Origin: Sporosarcina sp. FSL K6-3457 | GTDB lineage: Bacteria > Bacillota > Bacilli > Bacillales_A > Planococcaceae | NCBI RefSeq assembly: GCF_038007285.1 | Contig: NZ_JBBOWX010000002.1 | Location: forward strand, 1 to 64,000 | Direction: 5' to 3' | Length of the DNA stretch: 64,000 nt | Part shown: positions 16,435-25,656 of the stretch, one piece after another | Position numbering within the stretch: the first letter of the stretch is position 1 | How the letters are laid out: the number at the start of each line of letters is the position of its first letter | Program-made: the position numbers and the translations under genes | The notes under the pieces: model-generated | The model's input: the letters and a program-made list of their open reading frames with translations, nothing else | Databases searched by the model: none | Told to the model about the DNA's origin: nothing

Positions 16435-17991
16435 CTAGCGTTGCATAAAGTATTTATTAGTTTGTCAACTTTAAAAGAAGTGTCATTCAAATTAAATTTA
16501 TGTAATAAAAGTAATATTAATCCAACAGCGTTTTCTGCTTTAAATAAAAAAAGGGGATACCCTACCGAACCGGGTAACTAAATCCATTTTTTTACACATG
16601 TATAAAGTTAAATGATTGGGTCGTAAGTTAGGCCATCTAAATGGGCAGTATCACCTTGAACGTACTGCGACTCGGTCTCTTCAAAGATTTGTTGGTGATT
16701 CATTCGCCGTCGTCCTTTTGACGAGCGTTTCGGTTTCTTGAATAGTTTCTCAACCAACTCGGAGAGTTTTTTGGCCCAAAGGTCACTAATCCATTCGAAT
16801 AAATGAAGCAGAGTACCTTTATAGCCTAATCTCGTCTTCAATAAGAGTGTTAAACAAAAAGTAATCATGGCAATATAAATTTGATTGAATACCGCATTCG
16901 CACTTTTTCCATAACACTTTTTCAAAACTAAGTGCTGTTTAATCCATTTGAAAAACAATTCAATTTGCCAACGATTGCGGTAAAGGTCGCTAATTTCTTG
17001 GGCACTTCTTTTCGCATCATTGCACACAATCGAGATCTTTTTTCCTTCACCATTCAATGCCTCTATCAAATAAAGGGGATGTTTCATCTTCCCAATTTTT
17101 ACGATGGCCCTCCGTGTAATTGCCGAGGAAGAATCTACAGGTAGCTCTTCTATCAAGTGAATGATGGTGTTGGACTTGATACGCGTGACAAAACGAATTC
17201 CGTTCTCGCAATAGAAATCGAACTTGTCGAAATCGAAATAACCCCGGTCGAACACATGAAGAGCCTCTTTATCCTGTACGATTAACGCATCTAACTGTGT
17301 TAAATCAGAGGGTCTGGCAGGTGTAATAATCACATCGTTTGGGTAAGATATCCCATCTGAAAAAATGATAGATGTATGCATTTTTACACCGGCTTTTGTA
17401 TCACGAAAATCCGCCCACCGATATTGACTAAGACACATTGAAATGGTGGAAGAGTCGATTAAATGGATTTTCCCAAGTGCCGCGTCTGCCTTTTTCGGAC
17501 CAATTTGTTGATGGAGTTTTTGAATAAGATGATGCAAGACTACCTTGAATATTTCAGGTGGAATATTCCCCAACTTTCGTGAGAGTTGGGATTTACTAAT
17601 GCTAACGATACCAATTATTCTTTGTACAGTTTTTTTACGCTTCACTTTTTCACTAATTCGTCTAAGACTCGGTAACCCCTGTAATTGGGCATAGATGAAA
17701 AGCTTTGTAAACGTCAGGGTATCAAGCTTCTTCACATACTTATCAATATTGGCATGATCAATCATTTTTTGTACAACATGTGTATCGAGTGGATAAATGT
17801 ATTCATTGAATACAGTTTTTATGGTATACTTGTCCATGGTTTCTCCTTATGGTTTGGGATTTGGACAGAATTACCCTCATCCCTTATTATAAGGGGTTTT
17901 TTATTCGTTTTATATAAAAATATCCCATATTTACCATAAAACGAACGTAATATTCACTTGACAAATGGATTTTATTTTTATGCAACGCTAG
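16435..17991. mobile_element. IS4-family insertion sequence, 1557 bp
   Basis: Bounded by a perfect terminal inverted repeat CTAGCGTTGCATAAA (16435-16449 and, reversed, 17977-17991), continuing imperfectly for about 35 bp with TTTGTCAA in both arms. It encodes one transposase on the minus strand. TAGGAAATT occurs just outside both ends (16424-16432 and 17994-18002), a likely target duplication of about 9 bp although two bases offset on the right. The element lies between lcfB and a chemoreceptor and breaks no recognisable gene. Confidence 0.85.
16608..17837 (-). CDS. IS4-family DDE transposase
   Basis: 409 residues, apparently intact. The DDE triad can be placed at LIDSST (first Asp, about residue 148), HVFDRGYFDFDKF (second Asp, about 216) and YRNRWQIELFFKWIK, which fits the IS4 signature Y-x2-R-x3-E-x6-K exactly. 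A lysine/arginine-rich tail (KKPKRSSKGRRR) follows. A single open frame, with no programmed frameshift needed. The element may be active, but nothing in the window shows movement. Confidence 0.88.
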   Translation of the reverse strand: MDKYTIKTVFNEYIYPLDTHVVQKMIDHANIDKYVKKLDTLTFTKLFIYAQLQGLPSLRRISEKVKRKKTVQRIIGIVSISKSQLSRKLGNIPPEIFKVVLHHLIQKLHQQIGPKKADAALGKIHLIDSSTISMCLSQYRWADFRDTKAGVKMHTSIIFSDGISYPNDVIITPARPSDLTQLDALIVQDKEALHVFDRGYFDFDKFDFYCENGIRFVTRIKSNTIIHLIEELPVDSSSAITRRAIVKIGKMKHPLYLIEALNGEGKKISIVCNDAKRSAQEISDLYRNRWQIELFFKWIKQHLVLKKCYGKSANAVFNQIYIAMITFCLTLLLKTRLGYKGTLLHLFEWISDLWAKKLSELVEKLFKKPKRSSKGRRRMNHQQIFEETESQYVQGDTAHLDGLTYDPII

Positions 17992-18047
17992 TATAGGAAA
18001 TTATAAAATCTCGTACTGTGGATAAGTTATGACGTAGAGATTTCACG

Positions 18048-18197
18048 TCTAGGCTCCAGCGCCTAGGGGCTCGGGTCATAAGCTGTATTTACTGGGGAGG
18101 GATTGAACTTCATCCCCCCTTTATGAGGCAAAAACCGCCTCTTCGCCAATCCATCTTATACCTGTCGCCCCTGAACAGGCGCTTGCGCTTTTGTTTT
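18048..18197. repeat. Bacillaceae-type interspersed repeat with internal hairpins
   Basis: Starts with GTCTAGGCTCCAGCGCCTAG and ends with GACAGG/CAGGCGCTTGCGCTTTT, ends I recognise from a repeat seen widely between genes in Bacillus and relatives. Inside is a strong hairpin GGGGAGGGAT / ATCCCCCC (18094-18120) and the short palindrome GCGCAAGCGC or its complement. It abuts the stop of the chemoreceptor gene and may serve as its terminator. Recognition is from memory and was not verified by search. Confidence 0.5.
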
Positions 18198-18198
18198 A

Positions 18199-19884
18199 TC
18201 ATACTTTAAAAGTACTAACCGCTTCTTGTAAATCTTGAGCCATTGAACTCAGGGCTTCTGTTGAAGCCGATATTTCCTGCATGGAGGCATTTTGTTCTTC
18301 TACTGAAGCAGCTACATTCTGTGTGTTACCAGCAGATTGTTCAGCAATAGAAGCTACCCCTTCCATTGTATCTACCATATTTTGTGAGCTTGAATTCACT
18401 TGCTCAATAATGGCGGAAACTTCCTGTGATTCAGCGGTTACTTGCTCAATAGCGACCAATATATCTTTAAAGACCTCACCTGTTTGATGAACCATATCAA
18501 TCCCTTTTTCGACAACGGATGACCCAAGACTCATAGATTGAACGGCATTATCTGCTTCCGTTTGAATTTCTAGAATAAGATTACGGATTTGTCCAGCAGC
18601 CTCTCCAGATCCCTCGGCTAACTTTTTCACTTCATCAGCAACGACTGAAAATCCACGACCATGTTCGCCAGCCCGCGCAGCTTCAATTGCAGCATTTAAA
18701 GCTAAGAGATTCGTCTGATCAGCAATCTGCGTAATCAATTCAACGATTTGACCAATTTCCCCTGATTTTTCACCTAGGGCGTTAATAACCTCTCTCGTTT
18801 CACTTACGGATTGGTGTACAAGATTTATTTGTTCAACGGTTTGGGTAACGACAGTATTTCCAGCACTTGCTTTTTCGCTTGTAGTCGTCGTTAAATCAGC
18901 AACAGATTGTATAGAAGTTGCAGCCTGATTCATCCCACTTGAGATTTCGGCAACTACTTGAGAAGCCCCTCTTGCATGGGAAACCTGTGTTTCTGAACCT
19001 ACAGCTACCTCTTGAATGGCAATTGAGATTTGTTCAGTTGCTAGACTGGTCTGTTCAGCACCAGCAGAAAGCTGTTCTGAAGTTGCCGCAACTTGCTCGG
19101 CATCTATGCTAACTTGGTGAATTAATCGTTGAAGATTCGTTTTCATTTGGTTAAAGGATGTTGCAAGATTCCCTATTTCATCACGATTTTTCACCTTTAT
19201 GTCTGCTTGAGTTAAATCGCCCGACGCGATTTCCTCAGCAGCACTTTCGATTAATAAAATCGGTTTTGTAATCATTCGAGTAATGATGACACCTATTAAA
19301 ATGGCCAAAATAAAAGCAATCACACTTAAAGTAAGAATTGTCAAAGTAACAGAGGTAACCAATTCCGAACTGGCGATACTTGCTTCATCCATAAGCTCGG
19401 CTTGTTCCATAGCTATTTGATTCGAGAGCACGCGTATCTCTTTTACTAAAGGTATAACGACATAAAAAGCATGGCTATTGGCTTGTTCTGGATCAGACTT
19501 CATTAAACTTATAATTTTGTCTGACTCCTTCTTAAATTCCTCGTTCATCGTGCCAAGCTGAGTAAGTGTATCTTGGTGTCCTTGGTTATCAGCAAGCTTG
19601 TAGGCAGCCTCAATGTATTCATCAAGTAGGGTAATCACTTGCGCTAATTCTTCTTCTGTACCCTCTTCTTCTAATAGTATACCTCGCAAGGTACTAATTT
19701 CCCGAGAGGCATTGATTTCCATATTCAATGCATGCGTTTCAATAATTGATCGCCGATCAACCAAATCAGTATAAGCGCTGTCTATTTTCTTGATGTTGAA
19801 ATAAGATATAGAGCTAATGGCGCCAAGAATAATGGCTACAATTAAGAACCCGCCTAGTAATTTATTACCAACTGTGAATTTCAT
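18199..19884 (-). CDS. Methyl-accepting chemotaxis protein
   Basis: 561-residue transmembrane chemoreceptor. TM1 is about residues 9-30; a four-helix-bundle-type sensor (about 31-183) lacks the long Cache fold; TM2 about 184-207; HAMP about 208-262 (ITKPILLIESAAEEIASGDL); signalling domain to the C-terminus with the hairpin tip EIGQIVELITQIADQTNLLA and AARAGEHGRGFSVVADEV. No C-terminal CheR pentapeptide. ATG at 19884. Monocistronic. The ligand is unknown. Confidence 0.92.
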   Translation of the reverse strand: MKFTVGNKLLGGFLIVAIILGAISSISYFNIKKIDSAYTDLVDRRSIIETHALNMEINASREISTLRGILLEEEGTEEELAQVITLLDEYIEAAYKLADNQGHQDTLTQLGTMNEEFKKESDKIISLMKSDPEQANSHAFYVVIPLVKEIRVLSNQIAMEQAELMDEASIASSELVTSVTLTILTLSVIAFILAILIGVIITRMITKPILLIESAAEEIASGDLTQADIKVKNRDEIGNLATSFNQMKTNLQRLIHQVSIDAEQVAATSEQLSAGAEQTSLATEQISIAIQEVAVGSETQVSHARGASQVVAEISSGMNQAATSIQSVADLTTTTSEKASAGNTVVTQTVEQINLVHQSVSETREVINALGEKSGEIGQIVELITQIADQTNLLALNAAIEAARAGEHGRGFSVVADEVKKLAEGSGEAAGQIRNLILEIQTEADNAVQSMSLGSSVVEKGIDMVHQTGEVFKDILVAIEQVTAESQEVSAIIEQVNSSSQNMVDTMEGVASIAEQSAGNTQNVAASVEEQNASMQEISASTEALSSMAQDLQEAVSTFKV

Positions 19885-20430
19885 TCATATGACCCCATTT
19901 CTAATTTTAATCTTTAAAATACTGTCTTTAAATATCTTGAAGTCAACCTATTTAAAGTGCATAGTTTTTCGAATAAATAATTATGTCGGTAGCATCAACA
20001 CCTTCCGTTGATAGATAGAAAATAATACGTATCTCGTGATTGATGGCTTGGTAGAGCGCCTACAAGTGTAATATGTCCTAGTTTGAACTGGCTGATTATT
20101 TAGTTCAATAATAAAGAAGATTCGGGAAACAGTCAACAAATTGGTTCTAAAAAAGGAGTATTTCGACAAAAAAAGACATCATTAACAGATGTTAAAGGCT
20201 GTTATTCGACATAATATGCCTAGTTTACTCATTACAGGGTTACCAGATATTACATGAAAAAGTAGGTCGATTTTACTGCTAATCATAGAATGGGTACCTA
20301 TACATAATCTATACAGTTCGAAATCATGTTCACCAGGGATTCCATACAAAATCACACGGTCTATAAAAAAAGACTGCCAAGTAAGTCGCTACATCTCGAC
20401 ATACCTGACAATCCTCATTCATCTTACTAG
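19885..20430. other. Gene-poor 546-bp region downstream of the cotG-like gene
   Basis: No supported coding frame. The only open frames are about 60 codons without ribosome binding sites. In B. subtilis the cotH promoter lies beyond the divergent cotG, so this stretch could hold the start of a long cotH leader. CATAATCTA at 20303-20311 fits the sigma-K -10 pattern CATANNNTA, but I see no good -35. Confidence 0.3.
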
Positions 20431-20826
20431 TTACCAGCGATTTCGCCGGTAGACACCGCCACAACCGCGCTGATTACAGCCATTCGAGTTCGAAGGCCTT
20501 CGGTTATTACAAGTCCGTCGGTTCCGATCTGTCCGTCTTTGGTTCCGTGAAGTACATCGATTCGATTTCGATTGCCCTAAAACGCGACAAGTGCATCGAT
20601 TTGAGTTCGAATGTCCTTTAACGCAGCAAGTACAACGTCTTGTATTCGAAGGTCTTTGGTTGCGAGAAGTCCGCCTCCTGCTTGTACGACGTCGATTTTC
20701 ACCACATCCACAACGATTGGAACGTCCTCGGTTACTCGTAGGCTCTTGAAAAAAGAAATCGTTTAGCCCAGAGTGCCTAGCACTATCGACTGCTCGCTGT
20801 ATATTGTCCATAGAGAAATTAGACAT
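20431..20826 (-). CDS. CotG-like Arg/Ser/Asn/Cys-rich spore coat protein
   Basis: 131 residues. A short ordinary N-terminus (MSNFSMDNIQRAVDSARHSG) leads into a low-complexity, strongly basic region from about residue 32, rich in Arg, Asn, Ser and Cys, with loose repeats of the SNRCT(C/S)R type. It is divergent from cotH, as cotG is in B. subtilis, where the CotH kinase phosphorylates serines in CotG. The sequence is not a CotG homologue by ordinary alignment; assignment rests on composition and context. Cysteines might crosslink in the coat (inference). A sigma-K-like promoter precedes it. Confidence 0.65.
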   Translation of the reverse strand: MSNFSMDNIQRAVDSARHSGLNDFFFQEPTSNRGRSNRCGCGENRRRTSRRRTSRNQRPSNTRRCTCCVKGHSNSNRCTCRVLGQSKSNRCTSRNQRRTDRNRRTCNNRRPSNSNGCNQRGCGGVYRRNRW

Positions 20827-20928
20827 ATCCTAACCTCCTTTCTTTTTTAGGAAGCGCAAATAACTCCCCTTCTATAAGGTACGTGGCTGTCCAAAATGAG
20901 ACAGAGACAATCGCTTACTTGTTGTCAA

Positions 20929-20957
20929 TAAATTATGGGGTAGCATTCTGCACAGGT
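20929..20957 (-). promoter_or_regulatory. Candidate sigma-K promoter of the cotG-like gene
   Basis: Minus strand CATAATTTA (20937-20929) fits the sigma-K -10 CATANNNTA, with AC 18 bp upstream (20957-20956). Consistent with late mother-cell expression of a coat gene. Short motifs like this arise often by chance. Confidence 0.4.
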
Positions 20958-20998
20958 CATTCATACGAATACAGTAAACGGCAAAAGGAAGAGTGTGT

Positions 20999-22078
20999 AT
21001 GCTAATTCCCGAATATCAGCTCTTTATTCACCCATCAAATAAAAGCGAACTACGAAGAGATATTTGGCAGGACGATCCAGTGGCTGCGAAGCTGACAATT
21101 CACAAGAAGAAATATGCCATTGATCTAGCCTATCGTGGTTCGCATATTCGTGATTTACGTAAGAAATCGTATCATGTCAGTTTTTACAAACCGGGTATGT
21201 ATCGGCAGGCAAAGGAAGTTCATTGGAATGCAGAATTTCAAGACCCATCATTCATAAGAAACAAATTATCCTTTGATTTTTTCGATGAAATTGGCTGTTT
21301 ATCCCCCAAATCACGCTTCGTTTTTTTGAAGATGAACGGGGGGAATGAGGGACTTTACTTGGAGCTAGAGTCAGTGGATGAATGTTTCCTAGTGAATCGC
21401 CATTTGCCAAAAGGAGCGATTTTTTATGCGGTAGATGGCGATGCTAATTTTTCGTTAATGAGTGATCTTGATAAAAAAGTAAAGGAATCGCTCAGCCTTG
21501 GCTATGAAAAAAAGTGTGGAACAGCGCAGGATGAGGTTTATTTACAAGAGCTGATTTTTATGATTAATACACTGACCAAAGATGAATTTGAAACCGAAAT
21601 CATCAAGTACGTCAACATTGACCAGTATCTCCGTTGGCTTGCCGGGGTCGTTTTCACTCAAAACTTTGATGGTTTTGTCCATAACTATGCACTGTACCGC
21701 AATGGAGAAACAAGTTTGTTTGAGGTGGTTCCGTGGGATTATGATGCGACATGGGGAAGAGATGTTGATGGGGAAATCATGGAAGAAGACTATTTAAGAG
21801 TCCAAGGGTTTAACACACTTACAGCCCGAATATTAGATGTGAAAACGTTTCGTACTCACTATAAAAACCTGCTAGAAGATATTTTGACGAACAAATTTAC
21901 TGTAGATTATTTGAAGCCCAAAATAGCAGCATTACATGCTCACATCAGGCCTTATATTGAAAAAGATCCATATGAAAAGGACAATCTGGAAGTGTTCGAT
22001 CAAGAACCAGCGTATATCTGTGCGTATATTGAAGCGCGGGGGAATTATATCAGAAGCCAATTGGCAGCATTAGAGTAG
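20999..22078 (+). CDS. cotH: Spore coat protein kinase CotH
   Basis: 359-residue CotH-family atypical kinase, which phosphorylates coat proteins such as CotG and CotB during sporulation. Family signatures are the N-terminal PEYQLFIHPSNKSELRRDIW, AIDLAYRGSHIRDLRKKSY, NKLSFDFFDEIGC and the metal-binding/catalytic block VVPWDYDATWGRD (about 250). ATG 20999 follows AAAGGAAGAG by about 6 bases; an in-frame GTG six bases upstream lies in the ribosome binding site. The divergent basic Ser-rich gene is its likely substrate. A terminator shared with citR follows. Confidence 0.88.
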   Translation: MLIPEYQLFIHPSNKSELRRDIWQDDPVAAKLTIHKKKYAIDLAYRGSHIRDLRKKSYHVSFYKPGMYRQAKEVHWNAEFQDPSFIRNKLSFDFFDEIGCLSPKSRFVFLKMNGGNEGLYLELESVDECFLVNRHLPKGAIFYAVDGDANFSLMSDLDKKVKESLSLGYEKKCGTAQDEVYLQELIFMINTLTKDEFETEIIKYVNIDQYLRWLAGVVFTQNFDGFVHNYALYRNGETSLFEVVPWDYDATWGRDVDGEIMEEDYLRVQGFNTLTARILDVKTFRTHYKNLLEDILTNKFTVDYLKPKIAALHAHIRPYIEKDPYEKDNLEVFDQEPAYICAYIEARGNYIRSQLAALE

Positions 22079-22081
22079 TTA

Positions 22082-22110
22082 AAAACCCTTTCCGTGGCGG
22101 AGAGGGTTTT
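22082..22110. terminator. Bidirectional terminator between cotH and citR
   Basis: AAAACCCT-TTCC / GGAG-AGGGTTTT stem-loop between convergent genes, with A and T tracts at opposite ends. Confidence 0.75.
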
Positions 22111-22118
22111 GGGTTTGA

Positions 22119-23000
22119 TTAGCCAAAATAAAACTTCGCAATCTCATTCATAAATTCTTCCTCAAGATTGCCTTTCTTTTTCACAAGGATATACGTCGAG
22201 ACGGTTGGTAAGTCGAACAGGTCGAAATGCGGTTGCATCAGTCTACCTTCCATTAATTCGCGTCGCACAATGGAATGGGGCAGAAAAGAGACGCCGAGCC
22301 CTTCCTGGATGAAGCGTTTTGCAATATGTGCTTGCGTTACTTTCATCGTTCGAATACCTGGAATCTGTTTGTTAAGTGTAACGAGCAAGTCGTCCCAAAA
22401 GACGGGATGATGATGGGTCAATAAATAATTCTTCCGAAGTACGTCAGGGATATGAATGGGGGGACCGGTTTCTTCATCGTATTGATCAGTAGGCATGATG
22501 AATAGAATGGGGTCCTCATACATATGAGTTGAATCAATATTTTTAAATTTGCTATCCAGCGCAGAGATGCCTAGATGGACATCTCCGTTGTCAACAAGCT
22601 GTTCGATAACTTCAGATTCTTCGATGCGAATAGAGATTTCGATGTCCCTGTGACGCTCGATGAATGTCCGCAAAAAGTAAGGCAAAATCGTCTCAGCCAT
22701 TAACGGTGAAATAGCGATGGTCCAATTTCGGCGATAGCCTTGCGAAAATGCATGCATACGATTGACACTCGCATCGACATCGTTCGTGAGTCGAATTGCT
22801 TCAGGGTAAAAAACTTTACCTGCATCCGTCAAAGTGACACGGTTGTTCACACGGTCAAACAGCTTCGTACCCAGTTGTTCCTCGAGTAGTCGGATATGGA
22901 CGGTAACACTTGGTTGGGACAACATCAATTTCTCAGAAGCTTTGCGGAAGTTTAATGTTTCAGCGGCAATCGCAAACGTTTTCAGCCATTGATAATCCAT
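22119..23000 (-). CDS. citR: LysR-family regulator CitR
   Basis: 293 residues. N-terminal winged helix (WLKTFAIAAETLNFRKASEK, LSQPSVTVHIRLLEEQLGTK) and a C-terminal effector domain (about 90-290). It is divergent from a citrate synthase gene, the citR-citA arrangement of B. subtilis, where CitR represses citA. ATG at 23000 is preceded by AAAGGAGTGACCTC; an upstream TTG overlaps that site. The 106-bp shared region contains A/T-rich LysR-type dyads, for example ATTAATAAAATTAAT, where CitR would bind. Confidence 0.82.
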   Translation of the reverse strand: MDYQWLKTFAIAAETLNFRKASEKLMLSQPSVTVHIRLLEEQLGTKLFDRVNNRVTLTDAGKVFYPEAIRLTNDVDASVNRMHAFSQGYRRNWTIAISPLMAETILPYFLRTFIERHRDIEISIRIEESEVIEQLVDNGDVHLGISALDSKFKNIDSTHMYEDPILFIMPTDQYDEETGPPIHIPDVLRKNYLLTHHHPVFWDDLLVTLNKQIPGIRTMKVTQAHIAKRFIQEGLGVSFLPHSIVRRELMEGRLMQPHFDLFDLPTVSTYILVKKKGNLEEEFMNEIAKFYFG

Positions 23001-23106
23001 GAGGTCACTCCTTTGCAATTAATAAAATTAATCATTTCAATGAAAAACATTCAATTTCCATAATCATACCTCCGCTTTATACTAATGAAAAGAGGGAGGA
23101 ATGGTT

Positions 23107-24195
23107 ATGTTTCAAAAAGGGTTGAAAGATGTTGTCGCTGTTCATACGAAAATTGCATCTGTCGATGGAGAGAAAGGGGAATTGCGCTATCGCGGCGTTT
23201 TAGTAGGTAATCTCATATCGTCTCATTCATTTGAAGAAATAGCTTACTTCATGTGGCATGGGCGTCTCCCAGGGGGGAATGAACAAAGAATAATGAAAGA
23301 AAAAATGATAGCAGGAAGGTTACTACCTCAACATATAACTGCAATCATTGATGCATTTCCTAATGATATGCCCTTGATGGATGCCATGCGGACAACCATT
23401 TCAGCTTATGCACACGCAAATTTTAACGAGCAAACCATCGAGGACCAAGCAATCATGTTGACAGCCGCTCTACCCGTAATCATCGCACGCCATTATCGAA
23501 ATCAGCAGGAGAAACCAATTGTGGAAGCCAACCCAGCATTATCTCATACGGCGAATTATTTGTGGGTGCTAACAGGCGTTATTCCGAATGAAGTGCAAAT
23601 CGAGGCACTCGAAACGTATTTGAAACTGACGATGGAGCATGGTTTGAATGCCTCCACCTTTGCAGCGCGTGTCACCATTTCAACTGAATCGGATTTAACA
23701 TCAGCAGTCACGTCAGCCATTGGAACAATGAAAGGCCCGTTACACGGCGGCGCACCCTCGGCTGTCATCGAATTATTAGAGGAAATCAAAGCACCAGAAA
23801 ATATACGTCCAGTCATTGAAAAGAAAATGAAGGATGGTGAACGAATTATGGGATTCGGCCATCGTATTTATAAAACAGAAGATCCGCGGTCGATTGTATT
23901 AAGGGATACATGTATCGATATGGCGGGGAAGGACGACTGGTTAGATTTAGCAACAGTCGCTGAAAAAGAAATCATTACTTTGTTGGATATCTACAAGCCA
24001 GGTCGAAAATTGTACACCAATGTTGAATATTATGCAGCTGCCATTATGCGGTCGATTGATATGCCGCCTGCACTTTTTACACCGACATTCAGTGCCGCAA
24101 GAATTGTTGGTTGGACGGCACATGCGATAGAGCAGTTGAGTGATAACACGATTTTTCGCCCACAATCCGTCTATACAGGGGAGTGGGTTGATTGA
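23107..24195 (+). CDS. citA: Citrate synthase CitA
   Basis: 362 residues. Condenses oxaloacetate and acetyl-CoA. Catalytic motifs are GPLHGGAPSAV (His), IMGFGHRIYKTEDPRS (His) and the C-terminal PTFSAARIVGWTAHAIEQ. The TCA-cycle enzyme CitZ usually lies with icd and mdh; pairing with a divergent LysR gene marks this as the minor CitA type. ATG 23107 is spaced 6 bases from GGAGGA; the in-frame ATG at 23101 directly abuts the ribosome binding site and is unlikely. Confidence 0.88.
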   Translation: MFQKGLKDVVAVHTKIASVDGEKGELRYRGVLVGNLISSHSFEEIAYFMWHGRLPGGNEQRIMKEKMIAGRLLPQHITAIIDAFPNDMPLMDAMRTTISAYAHANFNEQTIEDQAIMLTAALPVIIARHYRNQQEKPIVEANPALSHTANYLWVLTGVIPNEVQIEALETYLKLTMEHGLNASTFAARVTISTESDLTSAVTSAIGTMKGPLHGGAPSAVIELLEEIKAPENIRPVIEKKMKDGERIMGFGHRIYKTEDPRSIVLRDTCIDMAGKDDWLDLATVAEKEIITLLDIYKPGRKLYTNVEYYAAAIMRSIDMPPALFTPTFSAARIVGWTAHAIEQLSDNTIFRPQSVYTGEWVD

Positions 24196-24260
24196 AGGTG
24201 GCAAGCCGTGATAGTTTCGTGGTTCTCCCTTGTAGCCTGTGGACCTTCGCTTATGAATAA

Positions 24261-24306
24261 AAAACTCCGGCTACTGCTTCATTTAGAAGAAGTAGCCGGA
24301 GTTTTT
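24261..24306. terminator. Terminator between citA and the lipoprotein gene
   Basis: Long stem AAAACTCCGGCTACT / AGTAGCCGGAGTTTTT, usable from both converging genes. Confidence 0.85.
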
Positions 24307-24322
24307 GTCGCACTACACGTTA

Positions 24323-25474
24323 TCATTGTACGGTTAACCAAAACCCAGTTAGTTTACCAGATTCAGTACTGTCCACTTTCAGACGATACTCTCCAAAGTA
24401 AAAAAATGCATAATTTGTTCTTTCTATGTCGTCATAGCCACTATCAGCAGGCTCACCCAGAATGGAGATTATGGAATCGATATCATTGGTGATTAAACCA
24501 CCGTTTAGTGTAATAAAAGTGATTTTCCGTGTTGATTCATCGTAAAAGTAACTACTGCCGCCAGGGAATGCGTAATAAATACCACCTTCATAATAATCAT
24601 GGTGCAGATAATCTGAGGATTTTTCCAGTACCTTGTCAATGGAATCTCCTAAACGAAATGAATTATCGAGAAGCATTCCTTTTTTAATCGACTCTAAGAA
24701 GTCATTCGTCAATGTGATATGAGGAAATGAGATATACTCGGCTTCATTTTCATGCCATAACTTCGTGTTGTATTCACCTGATTCCCATCCATACATATCA
24801 TCTTGAATATACTGTGTTATAGCATATGTTGCAAAGTCATGTTCAGCCGCATTCCACTGCCAAGTCGTATAAAACCAGCCGATGCCTTCGCTTTCATCGC
24901 TACCATTATTGTAGATATACGTTTGTAAATAGTGGCCTTCGATGAATTTCACTTGATCACCCGTAATGACAAGTCGAGCATCACTGTCAAAAGTAACCGG
25001 TTGCATCTCACCGTCTGTATAGGTCCACATAGTAAGCGTATTGCTATTCGCTGCTTCGGGGTTGATCCATGTAATCATTGTTTGATCCCCGAATGTATGT
25101 ATTTTGAATGGTGACTTGTCTAGATTAATGCTAACGGCTTCAAGATCCCCAGCTAAATGTTCCTGCAAGACACCATATGTGTCATCTCCCAAATAGAATG
25201 CCAGATTTCCGTTGTATTGCTTACCCCCTTCTTCCGTTGTACCACCATCGGCTACGAGGTAAAGCTCCGCTGTCTGTTCACCATCCTGTACTTCCCAAGA
25301 ATATAGAACGTCTTCTTTTATTGTTTCAATAGGTGTCTTTTCTTGCTCAACCTGCTGCTCATCTTCTTCTAAAGTAGGAATATCATTTTCTATCGGCTGT
25401 ATTGTTGTTACCTCTTGGCAGGCCGATAAAAGAAGAATGCTACATACAAAAAATATGCTATGACGCAGTTTCAT
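24323..25474 (-). CDS. Putative lipoprotein with DUF4309/YjgB-like C-terminus
   Basis: 383 residues. The signal peptide MKLRHSIFFVCSILLLSAC ends in a lipobox (LSAC, Cys 19), so it is predicted to be lipid-anchored outside the membrane. An acidic linker (about 28-55) precedes two globular parts. The last third (DSIDKVLEKSSDYLHHDYYEG and later TNDIDSIISILGEPADSGYD, GEYRLKVDS) resembles the DUF4309 domain of B. subtilis YjgB, a tentative recognition. The function is unknown. GAAAGGAG precedes the ATG. It stands alone, convergent with citA. Confidence 0.75.
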   Translation of the reverse strand: MKLRHSIFFVCSILLLSACQEVTTIQPIENDIPTLEEDEQQVEQEKTPIETIKEDVLYSWEVQDGEQTAELYLVADGGTTEEGGKQYNGNLAFYLGDDTYGVLQEHLAGDLEAVSINLDKSPFKIHTFGDQTMITWINPEAANSNTLTMWTYTDGEMQPVTFDSDARLVITGDQVKFIEGHYLQTYIYNNGSDESEGIGWFYTTWQWNAAEHDFATYAITQYIQDDMYGWESGEYNTKLWHENEAEYISFPHITLTNDFLESIKKGMLLDNSFRLGDSIDKVLEKSSDYLHHDYYEGGIYYAFPGGSSYFYDESTRKITFITLNGGLITNDIDSIISILGEPADSGYDDIERTNYAFFYFGEYRLKVDSTESGKLTGFWLTVQ

Positions 25475-25656
25475 AATTTTTTAACTCCTTTCTGTCTTTT
25501 AATAAATCACATTGTACTTCCAAGTATAGCAAAGAATTCATGAAGGAAATTTCTTTGCAAAACGTTTAACAAAACTTGCAAAACTGATATAATGAAGGGA
25601 ACCAAGAAGTGGGTTCCCGGAAATGAGTATAGTAAGTGAAGAAGGAGGCATATACT

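Noticed and set aside
25550..25585. A CcpA cre site (TTGCAAAACGTTTAACA) upstream of the toxin-antitoxin pair
   Set aside because: Has one extra base in the left half relative to the cre consensus, so the dyad does not align.
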